A stretch of DNA of 17,970 bases. It comes from a bacterium. GTDB taxonomy: Bacteria > Babelota > Babeliae > Babelales > GCA-2401785. A program made the translations under genes and the position numbers. Location: contig DAOVOC010000006.1 of the NCBI GenBank assembly GCA_030629865.1, positions 1 to 17,970 on the forward strand. The letters run 5' to 3'. Positions 1 through 7,568 of this stretch are shown piece after piece. A model generated the notes under the pieces. That model ran no database searches. It saw only the letters and a program-made list of their open reading frames with translations, and was not told where the DNA came from. Position 1 is the first letter of the stretch, and every line of letters begins with the position of its first letter.

Positions 1-15
1 CATCTTTGTTCATAT

Positions 16-102
16 GTGAGCTGGCAATATTTGGTCATTTACAACTCCTTTGAGTGGATACTTGGTGAGCTGTACAAAGACTATTGCCAGCTCACTTTTT
101 TT
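16..102 (+). terminator. Long-stem hairpin with T tract: terminator or small structured RNA
   Basis: Bases 16-29 and 82-95 are a perfect 14-bp inverted repeat, directly followed by seven T's at 96-102. The enclosed segment is 52 nt and contains a further short stem, CTTTG at 48-52 with CAAAG at 75-79. It also holds a third copy of GTGAGCTG at 65-72. A stem plus T run on the plus strand fits an intrinsic terminator for a gene ending left of the window. The very large loop is unusual for a plain terminator, so a small non-coding RNA with its own terminator is the alternative. The opposite strand has no T tract. I recognise no known RNA family. Confidence 0.45.
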
Positions 103-180
103 CCACCCTAGGCGTTGCACTTAGAATTACAATTTACGTTTTCCATTTTATACTATGATCATCTTTTTTGTATTTGCCCC

Positions 181-203
181 AGTCGAAATCGAGCACTTCG
201 ACT
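181..203. repeat. Short inverted repeat
   Basis: AGTCGAA (181-187) pairs with TTCGACT (197-203) around a 9-nt loop. An AT stretch and six T's at 209-214 follow on the plus strand. It resembles a weak plus-strand terminator, but no plus-strand gene precedes it, so the function is open. Confidence 0.35.
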
Positions 204-235
204 ATATATTTTTTGGGTTCATCCTTTCATTTTTT

Positions 236-264
236 GCCACAAAAATGTTCATAAATTTTGTGGC
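236..264. repeat. 9-bp inverted repeat downstream of the hydrolase gene
   Basis: GCCACAAAA (236-244) and TTTTGTGGC (256-264) form a perfect 9-bp stem with an 11-nt loop. It lies about 40 bp past the stop codon of the minus-strand hydrolase. On the minus strand A's rather than T's follow it, so it is not a classical intrinsic terminator for that gene. It could be a 3'-end stabilising hairpin. Confidence 0.35.
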
Positions 265-301
265 CTATCCAGGCAGTTCTTTTTCGTGTTTATCGCAAAT
301 T

Positions 302-1969
302 TCACCTTTTACGAGAGTGTTGTGTTTTTTCTACAGAACCCGAAAAAAGCCACGACTTTACACGCTGCAACACTGTTGGAAACGGACTTTTAGCACCAAC
401 ACCTGCAGGAAATGATTGTCGTCTTTTAATCCCAGTTTCCTGATCAGAAAAACGGCGTGATTGTAGTTTTTGCAAAGACTTTGTTCGTTTCAAGATTGTC
501 TCTAATTTATTTTTTTTTGCTACATCTCCATAGCCAACAACTGTAAAAACCTTATCGGCAGCCTTCCAAGCATCACTATAGATTTTAGAGACTTTTTCAA
601 ATTTCTTCGTTAAAGCTTGTTTCTTTCTGTATTCAGCATCAAATTTGTCCTCACTATCAACGCTCCTTAATCTAAAATCAACATCTATCATCTTTATCAA
701 AGCCTTACTCAAACTATTAATAGCATCATTAATAGTTTTTCGTTCACGTGATCCAGCTTTTAATAAAACAAGCTTTCCAACCTGTTTTTTGTATTTTGAG
801 GCAGTTTCAGGATGTACCGCAACTAACAAACGATTCGCATCTTGATACTCTTCAGTCGTTACTCCTTTTACCGTCTTTCTAACAAGCCGTGCACAGATCG
901 CTTGTGTCATTTCTTTACGAAAAAAATCGCTGTGATCAAATTTCATTTTTTTCTGACCAAATAGACTAAAAAGCCTCACTTTCCCCTTACTTTTCTTTTT
1001 AACATCCCATCCCACCTTAACATCTCTAATACCACTTGGATTAAAACGCCCTGCAAGAACATCGGTCCCCTCAACCTTAATAGCACTTACGTCTTTAAGC
1101 GCTTCTTTATATCCCTTCTTGGTATAGGTTTTAAATGCCTGCCGAACATAATCATCTGGTGAATAAAAAAGATCAAAGCCATTTTTAACAAACTCAGGCT
1201 GAGGGGCATACGGACCACCAGAAGCCGGCGTTCCCATCAAAACAACTTTTCCAACCAGATTTTCTAACTTTTTAAACTCAATTTTTTTTATTGTCTTTTC
1301 ATGCTGGCCAACTATTTGCTTAATTTCATCTTCATATTCTTTCACACTTCGTTTCGTTGAAATTTTAATCTTTTTAGCCTTTCCAGCAAAAAACCTTGCC
1401 AAAAAACTTCCAAGCTGTTTTTTTGTAACAATTTGTTCTTCGCCATGCACAACAAGTCGATCTCCTACCTTTTTTACAAAACGGTTGCTTGACACCCCCG
1501 CACTCAATAGTTCTTCAGAAGAACGTTCTGCAACTTCAAGCCGATGTAGCTCTTCCGCCATAACTTTTATGACATTATTACGATTATTTTCATCAGTAAT
1601 CTGAGCTAATTTGATTAAATTGAGTGCTTGATTAAGCACGTTACCCCCATGACTATGGGCCATAACAGTTGCCCCAGGCTTTTTGACAAGAACAGGAATA
1701 AGATCTTTGGCTCCCCACATCCGACTCATACTGTGCGCAGCTCCCTCCCATTTATGCGAATAAACTTGTTGGTCATCAAGCTTAAGTGCATCCCTCGCAC
1801 TTTTATAAAAATTTCCACCTTTTTGATACCAATCAGCTCCCTGAGCATATGTCCCATGAATCAATATTAATTTTTTATTACTCGTCTGAATTGACGACAT
1901 AGAAAACACATTAGAAATTAAAAATGGAATTATTAGATAAATTCTCGATCTCATCCTCTCCCCATCCAC
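302..1969 (-). CDS. Exported alpha/beta hydrolase, lipase-like
   Basis: This is a 555-residue protein with a signal-peptide-like start (hydrophobic residues about 10-23), so it probably acts outside the cytoplasm. A strand plus HG motif near 34-39 (LILIHGT) suits the oxyanion hole. AHSHGG at 104-109 fits the nucleophile elbow with Ser106, although the first Gly of GxSxG is Ala. GTP at 246-248 and SPDD at 270-273 follow, and DHSDF near 345-349 could supply the acid and the base. About 130 charged residues inserted after the elbow may form a lid; the Lys-rich C-terminal 200 residues match nothing I know. The gene starts 3 bp after the CNNM-type gene's stop, suggesting coupling. A second ATG at 1954 gives a more typical signal peptide, but GGGGAGAGG abuts it, so the start is unsettled. 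The substrate is unknown; lipase or esterase is inferred from the fold motifs. Confidence 0.75.
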   Translation of the reverse strand: MDGERMRSRIYLIIPFLISNVFSMSSIQTSNKKLILIHGTYAQGADWYQKGGNFYKSARDALKLDDQQVYSHKWEGAAHSMSRMWGAKDLIPVLVKKPGATVMAHSHGGNVLNQALNLIKLAQITDENNRNNVIKVMAEELHRLEVAERSSEELLSAGVSSNRFVKKVGDRLVVHGEEQIVTKKQLGSFLARFFAGKAKKIKISTKRSVKEYEDEIKQIVGQHEKTIKKIEFKKLENLVGKVVLMGTPASGGPYAPQPEFVKNGFDLFYSPDDYVRQAFKTYTKKGYKEALKDVSAIKVEGTDVLAGRFNPSGIRDVKVGWDVKKKSKGKVRLFSLFGQKKMKFDHSDFFRKEMTQAICARLVRKTVKGVTTEEYQDANRLLVAVHPETASKYKKQVGKLVLLKAGSRERKTINDAINSLSKALIKMIDVDFRLRSVDSEDKFDAEYRKKQALTKKFEKVSKIYSDAWKAADKVFTVVGYGDVAKKNKLETILKRTKSLQKLQSRRFSDQETGIKRRQSFPAGVGAKSPFPTVLQRVKSWLFSGSVEKTQHSRKR

Positions 1970-1972
1970 ATA

Positions 1973-3241
1973 TTATTTCTTCGACAAGTCTGTAGGATTC
2001 TCTTTCAAAACTTTAACCTGAAAAACACGTTTAAGGCTCGCTTCGCTTACCTGAAAAACATATCCCTTATAAGAAAGTTTGTCGCCAACCGATGGCAAGC
2101 GCTGAAGCCCTTCCATCATAAAACCGGCCAAGGTAATAGAATTTTCCACTTCAAATTCTATTTCTAGAAGATCACCAACATCTTCGAGTGGCATTCCAGC
2201 ATTAATTAACCATCCACCCTTTTTAAGTAAGACAACTCCAGGAAGTTCTTTTTCGTGCTCATCACGGATTTCACCAACAATTTCTTCCAAAACATCTTCT
2301 AGTGTTGCCATGCCGGTAACACCACCGTGTTCGTCAACAACAATAGCCAAGTGCATACGTTTTTTTAAAAATTCTTTAAGTAACTGATTAGCTTTTTTCG
2401 ATTCAGGAACAAACATAACCGGACGCATAAGATCAACCAATGTTTTTTTTGCTGACTCAAGACCATAGATATCTTTGTGATAAACCATGCCAACAATATT
2501 ATCTTCACGACCACGGTACACTGGCAAACGCGAATAACGATGTTTGATAAGAAATGCCTTGGCTTCGTCCATTGGTTTTTCAACATCAAAACGAATCATA
2601 TCACTCCATGGCACCATTATTTCTTGCACCATCGTTTGACCAAGGCCAAAAACATTTTGCAAAAGTTCACTTTTTTCGGCCTCGATTACACCTTTTTCAT
2701 CACCATATCCAATTAAAAATTCAATTTCTTTCTCTGAAACTTCTCCTGATGCCATTTTACCGGCATTATCTACTCCAAGAATTTTTAAGATCACTTTTGC
2801 TGCATACAAAAGCAAACTAACCACAGGCTCCATAGCGCGAAGCAAACCATTTAACAGCCAAATTGACCGATTAAATAAAGAACCATGGTGCATTTTTGCA
2901 AACGTTTTAGGAACAATATCTCCGAATAAAAGAATCAAAACGGTCGCAACAGCTACACCAACAGCAACCCCAATATCTCCAAGGCTCTCTTCCATTGCTC
3001 TGGCAATAAGCACAGAACACAAAATACTAAAAAAGTTATTCGCAACAAGAATTGCCGTCAAAATGCGCTGTGGAGCAGTTGTCCAAACTGCAAAAAAGTG
3101 TTTATAGCTAGAAAGTTTATGATGAAGCTCTTTAACTTGATACAACCGCAAACCAGTAAATGATGTTTCCAAAAAAGCAAAATAAGCCGCAAGAACCAAC
3201 GTACCTATAAATAAACTCAAATCAATAATAAGTTCTGTCAT
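1973..3241 (-). CDS. CNNM/CBS/CorC-HlyC family membrane protein
   Basis: The order is an N-terminal DUF21/CNNM membrane region with several hydrophobic segments (about 1-155) and GDIVPKTFAK at 107-116, the family's GEIxPK-like motif. A pair of CBS domains follows (about 205-325), the second ending in the typical DEHGGVTG...LEDVLEEIVGEI stretch near 303-325. A C-terminal CorC_HlyC domain covers about 335-413. Family members are called hemolysin C-like or CorC; CNNM proteins are implicated in Mg2+ export, with the CBS pair binding nucleotide. I prefer the ATG at 3241 (422 residues), because AAAGGAG lies 11 bp before it, whereas the in-frame ATG at 3262 has no such site and would place that motif inside the gene. 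It sits between the acyl-CoA synthetase and the hydrolase in one tight unit. Family assignment is firm; the transported ion is not shown by sequence. Confidence 0.93.
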   Translation of the reverse strand: MTELIIDLSLFIGTLVLAAYFAFLETSFTGLRLYQVKELHHKLSSYKHFFAVWTTAPQRILTAILVANNFFSILCSVLIARAMEESLGDIGVAVGVAVATVLILLFGDIVPKTFAKMHHGSLFNRSIWLLNGLLRAMEPVVSLLLYAAKVILKILGVDNAGKMASGEVSEKEIEFLIGYGDEKGVIEAEKSELLQNVFGLGQTMVQEIMVPWSDMIRFDVEKPMDEAKAFLIKHRYSRLPVYRGREDNIVGMVYHKDIYGLESAKKTLVDLMRPVMFVPESKKANQLLKEFLKKRMHLAIVVDEHGGVTGMATLEDVLEEIVGEIRDEHEKELPGVVLLKKGGWLINAGMPLEDVGDLLEIEFEVENSITLAGFMMEGLQRLPSVGDKLSYKGYVFQVSEASLKRVFQVKVLKENPTDLSKK

Positions 3242-3264
3242 TAGATTCCCAACTCCTTTCATAT

Positions 3265-4851
3265 CTATAAGGCTTCTTGGCGATACTTAAGTTGCTTTTT
3301 ATCAACCTTGCCTGTTGCACCAAGCGGGAGATCTTCTACACAACGGATTTTTTTAGGAACTTTATATGCCGCCAAACGATCCAAGCAAAAACGTCTCAAC
3401 GCCTGTCCAATTTTGCGTGTTTTATCTTTTAACACAACGAATGCTACTGGTGTCTGGCCATGAGCATCGTCTTTTTCTCCCACAACCGCCACTCGGAAAA
3501 CAAGAGGATGTGAAAGAAGAACATTTTCAATTTCTTGTGGATAAATATTAAGACCCTTATGAATAATCAAATCTTTTTCTCTTCCACAAATAGAAATGTT
3601 TCCGTCGGAACTAAGACATGCAAAATCACCTGTATTTAACCAACCATCCCTAATAACATTGTCAGTATGTTCTTTGTCTTTGTAGTATCCTAACATCACA
3701 TTATCACCACGCACCCAAAGAGTTCCCACACTTCCGGAAGCAACCAGGCTCCCTTGAACATCACGAATTTGGCTTTCAACACCACACAGCAGTGGTCCTA
3801 CAGATTCTGTTCTCTCGCAAGGATTCCCATCACTTACCGCGATAGCAGGAGCTGCCTCGGTTAATCCATAGCCAGAATGAATAGCTCGGCCATAAATCAT
3901 CGCAAATGCCGCACGGATTTTATCAGGCAAAGCATCCGCTCCCGAAACAAAAAGTTTTATTGAATCTAGATTGGCATTACGCATTAAACAGAGCAAGCCA
4001 TAAAGCGCAGGAAATCCTAAAAAAATGGTTGGGCATGATTTAAGCCCCTCTCTAATAGCCACCCGATCAATTTTAGGAACAACAATTACTGTGGCACCAT
4101 GTAAAAAGGGAATCCAAATGCATGCATTTTGTGCGAAAACATGGAAAAGAGGCAAAACGGCAAAAAATCTTTCCTTTAAACCAGCCAATCGCTTTAACCG
4201 TGCCGAAACCTGAACAGTATTAGACAAAATGTTTTTAGAAGAAAGCATCACTCCTTTGGGATTGCCTGTTGTCCCCGATGTGTAAAGAATCAGGCAAACT
4301 TCATCTAAAGAAAGTGTTGTTACTTCAAATTCGGGGAAATTTGCATATGCTTCTGGAACAGTTTCGTCCCATTCAATAGCTTTTTCGCAAATCAGATCAG
4401 GAAAGGCTTCGCACTTACTTTGAACTTCAACATCAGTAATTTTTGAAGAAAGCCGACTAGCACACAAAACCATCTTTGGCTGGCAATCATTAATAATATG
4501 GGTCAGCTCACACGTACCCAAAAATGTATTAACAGGAACCAAAATGGCACCACATTGCAAGGCCGCAAAATAAAAAATATAAAATTCTACGGAATTGCCA
4601 CAAAACATCATGACGCGATCACGAGGCTTTAGGCCGCGAGCCTTTAAAGCTCTACTAAGCTGCAAAGCTCGAAAATACAACTCTCCATAAGAAATTTTCC
4701 GAAGACCTTCAACAAGAGCTGTATCTAAAAAAAAATGTTTTGCAGCACGCTGCAAAAGCGTCCCCAAATAAACAAAACATCCATCTTCTGAAGCATCAGA
4801 GACGATCGACTGGAATAACACTCGCTCGAACTCAAGCCCATTTTTCTGCAT
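3265..4851 (-). CDS. Long-chain acyl-CoA synthetase (AMP-binding family)
   Basis: A 528-residue ANL-family enzyme, full length for a fatty-acid CoA ligase. Such enzymes activate a carboxylate with ATP to an acyl-adenylate and pass it to CoA. Visible core motifs, in order, are the phosphate loop YTSGTTGNPKG (190-200), GYGLTE (327-332), WLNTGD (404-409), the hinge GREKDLI (423-429) and GATGKVDK (511-518), with Lys515 at the catalytic position. No motif is degraded, so it should be active. Substrate chain length cannot be read from sequence; luciferase-like or other acid:CoA ligases are alternatives. It is the first gene of a three-gene minus-strand unit with the CNNM-type protein and the exported hydrolase. 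A promoter-like site lies about 50 bp upstream. Confidence 0.9.
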   Translation of the reverse strand: MQKNGLEFERVLFQSIVSDASEDGCFVYLGTLLQRAAKHFFLDTALVEGLRKISYGELYFRALQLSRALKARGLKPRDRVMMFCGNSVEFYIFYFAALQCGAILVPVNTFLGTCELTHIINDCQPKMVLCASRLSSKITDVEVQSKCEAFPDLICEKAIEWDETVPEAYANFPEFEVTTLSLDEVCLILYTSGTTGNPKGVMLSSKNILSNTVQVSARLKRLAGLKERFFAVLPLFHVFAQNACIWIPFLHGATVIVVPKIDRVAIREGLKSCPTIFLGFPALYGLLCLMRNANLDSIKLFVSGADALPDKIRAAFAMIYGRAIHSGYGLTEAAPAIAVSDGNPCERTESVGPLLCGVESQIRDVQGSLVASGSVGTLWVRGDNVMLGYYKDKEHTDNVIRDGWLNTGDFACLSSDGNISICGREKDLIIHKGLNIYPQEIENVLLSHPLVFRVAVVGEKDDAHGQTPVAFVVLKDKTRKIGQALRRFCLDRLAAYKVPKKIRCVEDLPLGATGKVDKKQLKYRQEAL

Positions 4852-4898
4852 ACTATCGCTTACCCAAAATGGAATTGCAAAATCATATGAATAAGAAC

Positions 4899-4926
4899 AT
4901 TGTATTCCTCAACACTATTATTTCAA
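4899..4926 (-). promoter_or_regulatory. Sigma-70-like promoter for the acyl-CoA synthetase unit
   Basis: On the minus strand TTGAAA (4926-4921) and TACAAT (4904-4899) are separated by 16 bp, each one mismatch from the -35 and -10 consensus. It lies in the 95-bp gap between the ferredoxin stop and the synthetase ATG, giving a leader of roughly 40 nt. Read by eye only. Confidence 0.5.
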
Positions 4927-4946
4927 CAGATTATGCTCAAACAGCA

Positions 4947-5177
4947 TCATTCTGATTCAATGAGGCGAATCACATTTACAGGACAAATTTCTGCAACTTC
5001 ACGAATTTCGTCTTCATTTTTTTCAAAATCTGCAGACTCGCGAACTTGAGAAACACCTTTTATTTCAAAAATTTCTGGGCATATAGCAGCACAAGTTCCA
5101 CAAGAAATGCAGCCCGGCTCAATTTCAATGCCCTTAATTTTCTTCGGCATCGCTTTCATCAGCTTTTTTTGTTTCAT
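4947..5177 (-). CDS. Single-cluster [4Fe-4S] ferredoxin
   Basis: A 76-residue protein with Cys at 23, 26, 29 and 33 (CISCGTCAAICP) and a distant Cys65 followed by Pro. This CxxCGxC...CP layout is that of monocluster bacterial ferredoxins, in which the first three Cys and the last one hold one [4Fe-4S] cluster and the remaining Cys is free or in a disulfide. The protein is acidic in the middle, as usual for small electron carriers. It overlaps the 3' end of the upstream gene by 44 bp if the first ATG is used. ATGs at 5159 and 5150 are in frame, would shorten the overlap, and give a start (MPKKIKG) closer to family norms. None has a strong ribosome binding site. The partner enzyme is not evident here. 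Confidence 0.85.
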   Translation of the reverse strand: MKQKKLMKAMPKKIKGIEIEPGCISCGTCAAICPEIFEIKGVSQVRESADFEKNEDEIREVAEICPVNVIRLIESE

Positions 5178-5793
5178 CTATGCTGTATGGCTCAGACATT
5201 TCACGAAGAGCTTCTGTCATTTTGTCACAGCCTTCATCCAATGAACATGAGTTGCATTGGCCAGGACAGCAGCCCTGTAAACCTTCATCGTCATCTTCTG
5301 AATAACAATTTTCTGCGCGATCAAGCTCCATAGCCTCAAAAAGCGCTTCAAGCTCGGCAATTCCACCTTCTTGAACGGCATCTTTAATATCGCCAACCAT
5401 TCTGTCATATTCTTGGCGGCTCAATTTTGCGTCTTCAAGAACTTGCTGCTTAAACTTTTCTGAATCTTCCAGCTCACCAATGTCTTCTAAAAGCATTCCA
5501 ACAACATGATCTCTCTTTTCACCTTCTGGTAGCTGAAGAGTTTCTTGAACAATGTCTCGCTGCTCTTTTAAGTCAGCCACATCCTGCTCAAATTCACCTG
5601 TTATAAGCTCAATTTTTTCGGATAAAAACTTTTGGACGGCTTCAATGCCACCTTCAGCGTTTTCATCTCCTTGAGCACTTATTTCCAAAAACCGCATAAT
5701 GCTGTCAAATTCTTGCACACATTCGGCCAACGATTTTTCTTGCACTTCAAGCAAAAAATTCATCTGCTGCGACAATTGTTCAATTTTACCCAC
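5134..5793 (-). CDS. Acidic coiled-coil-like protein with Cys-rich C-terminal cluster
   Basis: I do not recognise this 219-residue protein. Residues 1-160 are helical in character and very rich in Glu, Asp and Gln, probably coiled coil. A short Cys-rich segment follows at 163-189 (Cys 163, 175, 176, 180, 183, 189; core CCPGQCNSC), then an acidic tail. There is no signal peptide or membrane segment, so it should be cytoplasmic. The cluster could bind zinc or an Fe-S centre; I cannot tell which. Translation appears to start from a GTG at 5793 preceded by GGGGA at 6-7 bp; an ATG at 5763 is the alternative. The ferredoxin gene begins inside its 3' end, so the two are probably co-expressed. Confidence 0.7.
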   Translation of the reverse strand: MGKIEQLSQQMNFLLEVQEKSLAECVQEFDSIMRFLEISAQGDENAEGGIEAVQKFLSEKIELITGEFEQDVADLKEQRDIVQETLQLPEGEKRDHVVGMLLEDIGELEDSEKFKQQVLEDAKLSRQEYDRMVGDIKDAVQEGGIAELEALFEAMELDRAENCYSEDDDEGLQGCCPGQCNSCSLDEGCDKMTEALREMSEPYSIDETKKADESDAEEN

Positions 5794-5915
5794 TATGTCC
5801 CCAATAAACTCAAAAAATTACCACCAGCACCAATAACTAAACTAGAAATAGTATAACCGAAAAACCGCATTACAAAAGAAGTTTCTTTCTTTCGACCACA
5901 CAACTAGCTCAACTA

Positions 5916-5945
5916 TTGATATTTCTAGCTGAAATTAAATAAAAT
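5916..5945 (+). promoter_or_regulatory. Sigma-70-like promoter for the small heat-shock gene
   Basis: TTGATA (5916-5921) and TAAAAT (5940-5945) are 18 bp apart, each one mismatch from consensus. The inferred start near 5952 gives a leader of about 40 nt to the ATG at 5992. I see no CIRCE-type inverted repeat in this gap. Confidence 0.5.
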
Positions 5946-5991
5946 AAAGCAACAAGCACATATATCCCAGGCTGAATAAATGGAGTAAATT

Positions 5992-6470
5992 ATGCCACAC
6001 AAAAAAATCACTGGCAGTGGCCAGTAGAAAAATGGCACAACAACGAAGAATGGGCACATCATTGGAAAGATTTACTTCACAATATGCATTCAGGCGATTG
6101 GGAACACGAATTTGAATGGGCAGTCCCCAAATGGGGCGAAGATCATGAAAAAGGATTATTTCGCGTGGAAGTTCCTTTTCCCGGTTATGCGGAAGAAGAC
6201 ATAAAACTTGCTGTAAATCATCATCATGATGGCACACCATTTTTAGAAATCAAAGCTGAATGCGAAGAAGAAACAGAAGATACAAAACCTAAAGAAATGC
6301 ATGAGGCTTGGTATCACGGCCACACCTGGGCCGAACGCCACATCACGTTGCCACACCACATAGACACTAATTCTGCCCAAGCAACATTTCGCAATGGCAT
6401 CGTAATGGTAACGTTTAAAACAAACCACAACGACAAAGAACATGGAAAAGAAATTCCACTGAAAAAATAG
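5992..6470 (+). CDS. hsp20: Small heat-shock protein (Hsp20/alpha-crystallin) with apparent 5' frameshift
   Basis: The body is a clear alpha-crystallin domain: PGYAEEDIKLAV, then HITLP, then ATFRNGIVMVTF (family A-x3-nG-V-L), ending in IPLKK, which resembles the C-terminal IxI anchor. These proteins are ATP-independent holdases. The first ATG in the body's frame is at 6084 and lacks a convincing ribosome binding site. That same frame stays open back to 5976 and encodes Trp/His-rich sequence like the rest of the protein, yet contains no ATG, GTG or TTG before 6084. An ATG at 5992 with GGAG six bases upstream is one frame off and meets TAG at 6025-6027. The frames would join if the A run at 6001-6007 were read as eight A's, giving 159 residues. 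It may be a sequencing or assembly indel, a young pseudogene, or slippage at the A run. About one residue in eight is His. Confidence 0.82.
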
Positions 6471-6471
6471 G

Positions 6472-6512
6472 CATCACTGGCGCGACAGATCATTTGAAGT
6501 AACGCAGTGATG
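6472..6512 (+). repeat. Hairpin directly after the small heat-shock gene
   Basis: CATCACTG (6472-6479) and CAGTGATG (6505-6512) form a perfect 8-bp stem beginning 2 bp after the stop codon. Two more pairs are possible past a bulged G. No T run follows. With the terminator behind it, the mRNA end would carry two stacked hairpins, so this one may protect the 3' end. Confidence 0.5.
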
Positions 6513-6518
6513 TAAAAC

Positions 6519-6568
6519 GGCCGGTTCTTGGTTAACACCGATAAGGCATACGAGAGCCGGTCTTTTTT
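6519..6568 (+). terminator. Intrinsic terminator of the small heat-shock gene
   Basis: GGCCGGTTCT (6519-6528) pairs with AGAGCCGGTC (6553-6562) over 10 bp, with two G-T wobbles, around a 24-nt loop. Six T's follow at 6563-6568. It may act weakly in the other direction for the minus-strand gene ending at 6591, where GTTTTA follows the stem. Confidence 0.75.
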
Positions 6569-6590
6569 ATTGCTTACTTTTTACACAACT

Positions 6591-7382
6591 TTATTTTTTG
6601 CACTCACCGTCTTCTTTTACCTTAAAAAATTCTTCTGAAATTGCTTGAACATGCTCTGGGCCGAATGTTTTGAAATATTCGGCAAACATCTCTACTGTTT
6701 TTCTGTGAATGTCACGGTCACTCGACACAATAATATTGCACAACTCACGAACCTTTTTTGGATTCTTCTCTAGAAGAGCTTTTGCCCCATAGACCAAATC
6801 AGAAAGAAAACCACGAAGAACTTGCTTTGAAGCCTTGCGGCAAGAACTTCTCATAGACTGTATGAACATTGCTTTACCAAACTCACCATTTTTGTTTAAT
6901 TGCTTTCGCTTCACTGCCCTTTGAAGCACCATCTCTAAAAAGGCTTCGTCTGTTTTGTAGCACTCAGTAACGCAAGACTTAAAGCATTCACGTTCTGCTT
7001 GAGCTAATTTAGCAAAGAATTTGTTAATCTGCACAACCTGTTCTTTAACTAATTTCACACCGCCTCTTGTAGCGAAAATAAAAAGAATCTCACGAGTATC
7101 TTCAAGCGACAACCGTTCTATAACAATTGGCATAAGACGTAGCAGTTTCTCTACCGCTGTACTCACAGAACTTTTCAAGAGTATCTCAACTGCAACATCT
7201 AACTTTCCGTCACTAATTTTCCCAAACAGCCGTTCCACCAGTTCCTCATCACCAAGTTTCGCTCTCTTAGAACATTGTTCATATAAAAACGCAACAACGT
7301 CAAATTTTGAGCCATCATCATTCATAGCTCCCAAATTGACAAATCCAGCTACCATAAAAAACATTAAAAATAATTTCTTCAT
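6591..7382 (-). CDS. Secreted helical protein of unknown function
   Basis: I do not recognise the family of this 263-residue protein. It begins with a classical signal peptide (MKK, a hydrophobic core to about residue 15, then NLGAM), so it is probably exported to the periplasm or beyond. The remainder is rich in Leu, Val, Lys and Glu, with no evident beta structure, and looks all-helical, possibly made of helical-hairpin repeats. Cys residues at about 149, 153 and 157 are spaced four apart, as on one face of a helix. The start is supported by GGAGA eight bases before the ATG. It stands alone on the minus strand between the heat-shock terminator and the IS200-like element, so context gives no role. 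It could be an effector or an envelope protein; neither is shown. Confidence 0.75.
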   Translation of the reverse strand: MKKLFLMFFMVAGFVNLGAMNDDGSKFDVVAFLYEQCSKRAKLGDEELVERLFGKISDGKLDVAVEILLKSSVSTAVEKLLRLMPIVIERLSLEDTREILFIFATRGGVKLVKEQVVQINKFFAKLAQAERECFKSCVTECYKTDEAFLEMVLQRAVKRKQLNKNGEFGKAMFIQSMRSSCRKASKQVLRGFLSDLVYGAKALLEKNPKKVRELCNIIVSSDRDIHRKTVEMFAEYFKTFGPEHVQAISEEFFKVKEDGECKK

Positions 7383-7568
7383 CTATTTATCTCCATAATA
7401 AAAACACAAAACCAAAGCTGCAACTCAAATCGGTGTAAATCAAAATACATTGAAATTGGCAAAAATCAATTTTAAAGAATCGGTTATAGAAAAGCCGGTG
7501 TTTTTATTAATTCGCCAAACTATAATCTAACACAATTATTTCTACGATTACCTATTCTTTATAGATAC

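Larger units (their letters stand above)
1..301. other. Non-coding stretch at left edge
   Basis: I see no credible gene here. The open frames on the plus strand are short, rich in Phe/Tyr/Cys as expected from T-rich noise, and start from weak or no ribosome binding sites. What the stretch does hold is three inverted repeats (16-102, 181-203 and 236-264), listed separately. It lies beyond the 3' end of the minus-strand hydrolase gene, so it is probably the intergenic space between that gene and an unseen neighbour to the left. Confidence 0.6.

Noticed and set aside
115..443. Short plus-strand open frames at the left edge
   Set aside because: They overlap each other and the hydrolase 3' end, are rich in Phe/Cys/Tyr as from T-rich DNA, and lack ribosome binding sites.
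5850..5855. TATACT as the -10 of a minus-strand promoter for the Cys-cluster gene
   Set aside because: No acceptable -35 lies 16-18 bp upstream; it may be real but cannot be supported.
6084..6470. Taking ATG 6084 as the true start of the small heat-shock gene
   Set aside because: It lacks a good ribosome binding site, and the same frame upstream encodes protein-like sequence resembling the rest; the site at 5982-5994 is much better placed.
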